A program made the position numbers and the translations under genes. The notes under the pieces are model-generated. The model was not told where the DNA came from. It ran no database searches and saw only the letters and a list, made by a program, of their open reading frames with translations. Of a DNA stretch of 9,174 bases, positions 6,473 through 9,174 are shown in pieces. Each line of letters opens with the position of its first letter. Position 1 is the first letter of the stretch. This stretch comes from Hyphomicrobiales bacterium (GTDB taxonomy: Bacteria > Pseudomonadota > Alphaproteobacteria > Rhizobiales > JAKIUO01): contig JALXEI010000010.1 of NCBI GenBank assembly GCA_027069645.1, forward strand, positions 1 to 9,174, read 5' to 3'.

Positions 6473-7795
6473 TCAATTATGTTGCGTTTCACACACACGA
6501 CCGATGCCGCAAAGTTTCAGCCCTGCCCCTTTCACCTGGCGAGGTTCGTAAATATTGCGCAGATCGACCAGCAAATCGCCTTTCATGACGGCCCGTAACT
6601 CATCAAGATCAAGCTGACGATACTGGTTCCATTCCGTCAGCACCAGAACAATATCGGCGTCTTTTGCCGCCGCCAGCGGCGAGGCGTGCCATTCGATCCC
6701 CGGGAGCAGCTTGCGGGCATTTTCCTCGCCCTCGGGATCATGCGCCGCGATCACCGCCCCCTTGTCCTGCAACAGGGGCAGGATAACGAGGCTGGGGGCA
6801 TCGCGCATATCGTCGGTTTCGGCCTTGAATGTGACGCCAAAAACGGCAATCTTTTTGCCCCGCACCGAACCGCCTGCCGCCTCTTCCACCTTGCAGGCCA
6901 TTGCGATCTTGCGGTCATTGTTGGATTTCCAGACCTGTTCGACAATGGTCAGGGGCACGCGCACCTCGCGCGCCGTACGCGCCAGCGCCGAGACATCCTT
7001 GGGAAAACACGAGCCGCCATAGCCGGGACCCGCTTGCAGGAATTTTGGACCGATTCGGCTATCCGAGCCGATCGCCTTCGCCACATCCTGCACATCGGCC
7101 CCGACCCGCTCGCACAAGTCGGCAATCTCGTTGATGAATGCAATCCGGGTGGCGAGAAAACTGTTGGCAGCATATTTGGCCAGTTCCGCCGACTCGCGCG
7201 ACACGAACATCACCGGTGCGCCCCTGTCAGCCACTGTTGCATAGAGTTTTTCCAGCTTTTCGCGGGCACGCTCATCATCATGGCCAATCAGTACGCGGTC
7301 CGGCTTCATGAAATCCTCAATGGCCGACCCCTCGCGCAAAAATTCGGGATTGGAGCAAACGGCGATATCGGCATCCGGTCGAATGGTCCTGATCTGGCGT
7401 TCGATTTCCCGGCTGGTGCCCACCGGCACAGTCGATTTGGTGGTGATCACCGTAAAGTCTTCAAGGAATGGCGCCAGGTCTCTCGCGGCCTCGTAAATAT
7501 AGGACAGATCGGCATAGCCGTCATTGCGGCGCATGGGTGTGCCCACGGCCAGAAAAATCAGATCGGCCCCCTGCGCCGCCTTTGCCAGTTCTGTAGTGAA
7601 CGACAGACGCCCTGCCCTCGTATTTTTTCCGATCAGTTCGTCAAGACCAGGCTCATAGATGGGAACCTGCTCTTTGTTGAGCTTCTCAATCCTGTCAATA
7701 TCCCTGTCGATGCAGATCACCTCAAAGCCAAAATCGGCAAAGCAGGCTCCCGAAACCAGCCCGACATAACCGGCACCAATCATGCAAATTTTCAT
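6473..7795 (-). CDS. ugd: UDP-glucose 6-dehydrogenase
   Basis: The product of 440 residues is of usual length. It oxidises UDP-glucose to UDP-glucuronate with two NAD+, supplying sugar for capsule, exopolysaccharide or lipid modification in the cytoplasm. The N-terminal Rossmann motif is IGAGYVGLVSG (6-16). Further signatures are TKSTVPVGT (119-127), the NPEFLREG segment (149-156), Lys207 in ELAKYAANSF, catalytic Cys263 in GPGYGGSCFPKD, and the C-terminal NAD/UDP domain with FGVTFKAETDDMRDAP. I chose ATG 7795-7793 because the Rossmann strand starts right there; a GTG 45 nt upstream (7840) adds an unconserved leader. GGGGG lies 4 nt before the ATG. A rhodanese gene follows closely; no polysaccharide genes are in view. 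Confidence 0.95.
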   Translation of the reverse strand: MKICMIGAGYVGLVSGACFADFGFEVICIDRDIDRIEKLNKEQVPIYEPGLDELIGKNTRAGRLSFTTELAKAAQGADLIFLAVGTPMRRNDGYADLSYIYEAARDLAPFLEDFTVITTKSTVPVGTSREIERQIRTIRPDADIAVCSNPEFLREGSAIEDFMKPDRVLIGHDDERAREKLEKLYATVADRGAPVMFVSRESAELAKYAANSFLATRIAFINEIADLCERVGADVQDVAKAIGSDSRIGPKFLQAGPGYGGSCFPKDVSALARTAREVRVPLTIVEQVWKSNNDRKIAMACKVEEAAGGSVRGKKIAVFGVTFKAETDDMRDAPSLVILPLLQDKGAVIAAHDPEGEENARKLLPGIEWHASPLAAAKDADIVLVLTEWNQYRQLDLDELRAVMKGDLLVDLRNIYEPRQVKGAGLKLCGIGRVCETQHN

Positions 7796-8029
7796 AAAAC
7801 CCCCGGTATATCGCGATATCCGATTTGTTCGAGTGACCACACAGCTATCGAAAAATACCCGACCTCGACAAGCGTGTACAGGCTCTTGTCACAGCCTGCC
7901 TTCCGGCCCGACAGACAAAGGTCATCAACAGGACGGGTCAAGAAACGCCCTGAAAAACTGAATTTTATACCATTAGGTAACCATTCTCGCCCAGGATGAC
8001 TTTATTTGCGGGAAGAGACATACTATAAT
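7796..8029. promoter_or_regulatory. Divergent intergenic region with a 12-bp palindrome
   Basis: This stretch must hold the start signals of ugd (leftward) and the first J-domain gene (rightward). The clearest element is ATATCGCGATAT (7808-7819), a perfect palindrome 12 nt upstream of the ugd ATG, possibly a regulator site. I found no strong -35/-10 pair for either gene. A TATAAT at 8024-8029 abuts the ATG at 8030 and so cannot serve as the -10 of a normal leader for that start. Confidence 0.35.
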
Positions 8030-8581
8030 ATGCCAAACAATACTCAAACAGAGCCGGAAAACGATCTTTTGCCGGTTATCATTACACTTGTTGACGGCGA
8101 AACCCTCAAGGGATCCGTTTCGGTTCCTCGTGCCAAAAGCCTCGGGGAAGTCCTGAACGGTTCTGACGCCTTTATTCTGTTCAGGGTCACGGATGGCGAA
8201 CTGATCTATCTCGCCCGCAATACCATTGCGGCTGTACAATCCAACAAAAAACCGGAGGCCCGCCAGCTCGACCAGGCAAAGCAAATGATCGAGCATGCCA
8301 GCCCGTGGCAAATTCTCGGCCTGACAAAAGACGTTGATCTCAAAACCGCCCGTGCTACCTATTACGCCCTGATCAAGCAATATCATCCCGATCAGTATGT
8401 GAATATCAAACTGCCCGGAGAGGTCTGCGAATATCTCGAAGCCGTCGTTTTACGACTGAATGCGGCCTGGAATGATCTGCTTGATGAAATGGACCGGATG
8501 GACAAGCTGAAAAAAGCAGAGGCCCTTCGTCAGCAAAAACGGAAAACCGGTAGCGGCGATATCCGTTTCTTTGGCCAGTAA
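8030..8581 (+). CDS. J-domain (DnaJ-like) protein with an unrecognised conserved N-terminal domain
   Basis: The product is 183 residues from ATG 8030. Residues about 13-80 form a conserved unit (LPVIITLVDGETLKG to TIAAVQSNKKP), probably beta-rich, which I cannot assign. Residues about 91-153 are a J-domain: SPWQILGL, an Arg/Lys-rich helix II, the HPD triad His119-Pro120-Asp121, and LNAAW where canonical J-domains have NEAY. The HPD implies it can stimulate an Hsp70 (DnaK) ATPase. There is no G/F or zinc region, so it is a class C type, with a charged tail (about 154-183). GGAAGAG lies 12 nt before the ATG, a rather long spacing; an in-frame TTG at 8006 is less likely. It is cytosolic, with no signal or membrane segment. 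A paralogue follows 139 nt downstream. Confidence 0.85.
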   Translation: MPNNTQTEPENDLLPVIITLVDGETLKGSVSVPRAKSLGEVLNGSDAFILFRVTDGELIYLARNTIAAVQSNKKPEARQLDQAKQMIEHASPWQILGLTKDVDLKTARATYYALIKQYHPDQYVNIKLPGEVCEYLEAVVLRLNAAWNDLLDEMDRMDKLKKAEALRQQKRKTGSGDIRFFGQ

Positions 8582-8589
8582 TACGCCAC

Positions 8590-8623
8590 GGCGCAAGGGA
8601 TGATTCCTGCTGACTTGTGCGCC
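8590..8623 (+). repeat. Hairpin after the first J-domain gene
   Basis: GGCGC (8590-8594) pairs with GCGCC (8619-8623), and AAG (8595-8597) with CTT (8614-8616) past a two-base bulge. It starts 8 nt past the stop codon but is not followed by a T-run, so it is at best a weak or Rho-assisted terminator or an mRNA-stabilising structure. Confidence 0.3.
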
Positions 8624-8653
8624 TCTCTGAAGAACAGCGAAAACCTGGCACAA

Positions 8654-8712
8654 ACCCTGCTGCTATGGATACAGAAAATCAGTTTTTGTATCAAAATGGA
8701 ATACAGCAGGGT
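8654..8712 (+). promoter_or_regulatory. Nested leader hairpin holding the likely ribosome site of the second J-domain gene
   Basis: An outer stem pairs ACCCTGCTG-TAT (8654-8666, one bulged C) with ATACAGCAGGGT (8701-8712). An inner stem pairs GATACA-AAAA (8668-8678, one bulged G) with TTTTTGTATC (8683-8692) around a TCAG loop. The CAGGG at 8707-8711, 9 nt before ATG 8721, is the only plausible ribosome binding sequence and lies in the outer stem. The leader could thus control translation, as an RNA thermometer or another switch. The complementarity is seen; the role is inferred. Confidence 0.5.
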
Positions 8713-8720
8713 CCACGATC

Positions 8721-9174
8721 ATGTTCAACCGTCAATCCTCCGCCACTCTCAAAGTTGAGAAAACCTTTATTCCCGTCATCCTGACACTTGTCGATGGTGA
8801 AAATCTCAAGGGGGCGATTGCCATCCCCAAAAACGGGCGGCTTGGCGATTTGCTGAACAGTACCGACAAATTCGTGCTGTTCAAAACCAACAGCGGCGAA
8901 CCGGTCTGGCTGGCGCAAAGCACCATCGCTGCTGTGCAGTCCAATGAAAAACCCGCAGCAAAACAGCTCGAATATTCCCTGAAACAGCTCGAACAGATCA
9001 ACCCTTACCATATTCTCAAGGTTAAGCCGGGAGTGGATAAAACCACACTGCGCAACGCCTATCACGAACTTGTCAAACACTATCACCCCGACCAGTTCGC
9101 CAATATCAGGCTGCCACAGGAAGTCAGCGCCTATCTGGATGCGGTCATCCAGCGTCTCAACGCCGCCTATCAGG
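8721..9174 (+). CDS. Second J-domain protein, paralogue of the preceding gene, 3' end cut by window edge
   Basis: The frame is open from ATG 8721 to the window end, giving 151 residues. It aligns along its whole visible length with the product of the gene at 8030, roughly half the positions being identical. The same N-terminal unit is present (FIPVILTLVDGENLKG to TIAAVQSNEKP, about 16-79). The J-domain from about 94 has NPYHILKVKPG, HPD at His122-Pro123-Asp124 and LNAAY near the edge. Both share the unusual sequence (N/A)I(K/R)LP after HPD. The tandem pair implies a local duplication followed by divergence. Its leader has a distinctive hairpin, so it may be regulated separately from the first copy. 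The function of the N-terminal domain is unknown. Confidence 0.85.
   Translation, partial: MFNRQSSATLKVEKTFIPVILTLVDGENLKGAIAIPKNGRLGDLLNSTDKFVLFKTNSGEPVWLAQSTIAAVQSNEKPAAKQLEYSLKQLEQINPYHILKVKPGVDKTTLRNAYHELVKHYHPDQFANIRLPQEVSAYLDAVIQRLNAAYQ

Noticed and set aside
5595..6551. Long plus-strand frame (318 codons) opposite the rhodanese gene
   Set aside because: It is antisense to a gene with clear domains and catalytic residues, has no recognisable motif, and is His/Phe-rich as expected of a shadow frame.
6686..7999. Plus-strand frame of 437 codons opposite ugd
   Set aside because: It lies antisense to an unmistakable UDP-glucose dehydrogenase; its length reflects codon bias of the real gene.
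8024..8029. TATAAT as a -10 box for the first J-domain gene
   Set aside because: It directly abuts the ATG, so transcription would start inside the gene, and there is no -35 at proper spacing.

Overview
The window looks like chromosomal DNA of an alphaproteobacterium of moderate G+C (low to moderate certainty). The basis is the style of the UDP-glucose dehydrogenase and J-domain proteins and a tRNA-Arg(CCG)-like 3' half; no marker fixes the genus. It spans the right end of a tRNA-integrated mobile element and the adjoining chromosome.

Positions 1-1292 are the right end of the element. A P4/DUF4102-type tyrosine integrase is read leftward and runs off the left edge, so its C-terminal tyrosine is not visible. 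Upstream of it lie a 16-bp palindrome with an extra direct copy of its half, a pair of 9-bp direct repeats, and a 50-nt tRNA-Arg(CCG) 3' half (anticodon arm to CCA) with no 5' half. This is the expected displaced attachment site, so an intact tRNA-Arg should lie to the left, outside the window. Positions 1293-1486 hold two 87-bp tandem repeats, each ending in a tRNA-like GCGCCA tail. All three CCA tails are followed by a small hairpin and a T-run, an arrangement that recalls the tRNA-tail repeats downstream of E. coli tyrT.

Positions 1497-5163 are a leftward four-gene unit: a TetR-family regulator, a HlyD/MacA-type membrane fusion protein, an FtsX/MacB-type permease and a LolD/MacB-type ATPase. 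Together they form a tripartite efflux or export system without its outer-membrane channel. A good sigma70-like promoter with an overlapping inverted repeat lies upstream of the regulator, which suggests autoregulation.

Positions 5164-5525 contain that promoter and a cluster of short inverted repeats with no convincing gene. Positions 5526-7795 are a leftward pair: UDP-glucose 6-dehydrogenase followed 20 nt later by an exported two-domain rhodanese. A divergent intergenic region (7796-8029) follows.

Positions 8030-9174 hold two rightward paralogous genes, each coding for a conserved N-terminal domain I do not recognise joined to a C-terminal J-domain with HPD. The second runs off the right edge. 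Its leader can fold into a long nested hairpin that places the likely ribosome binding site in a stem, which is the most intriguing regulatory candidate here.
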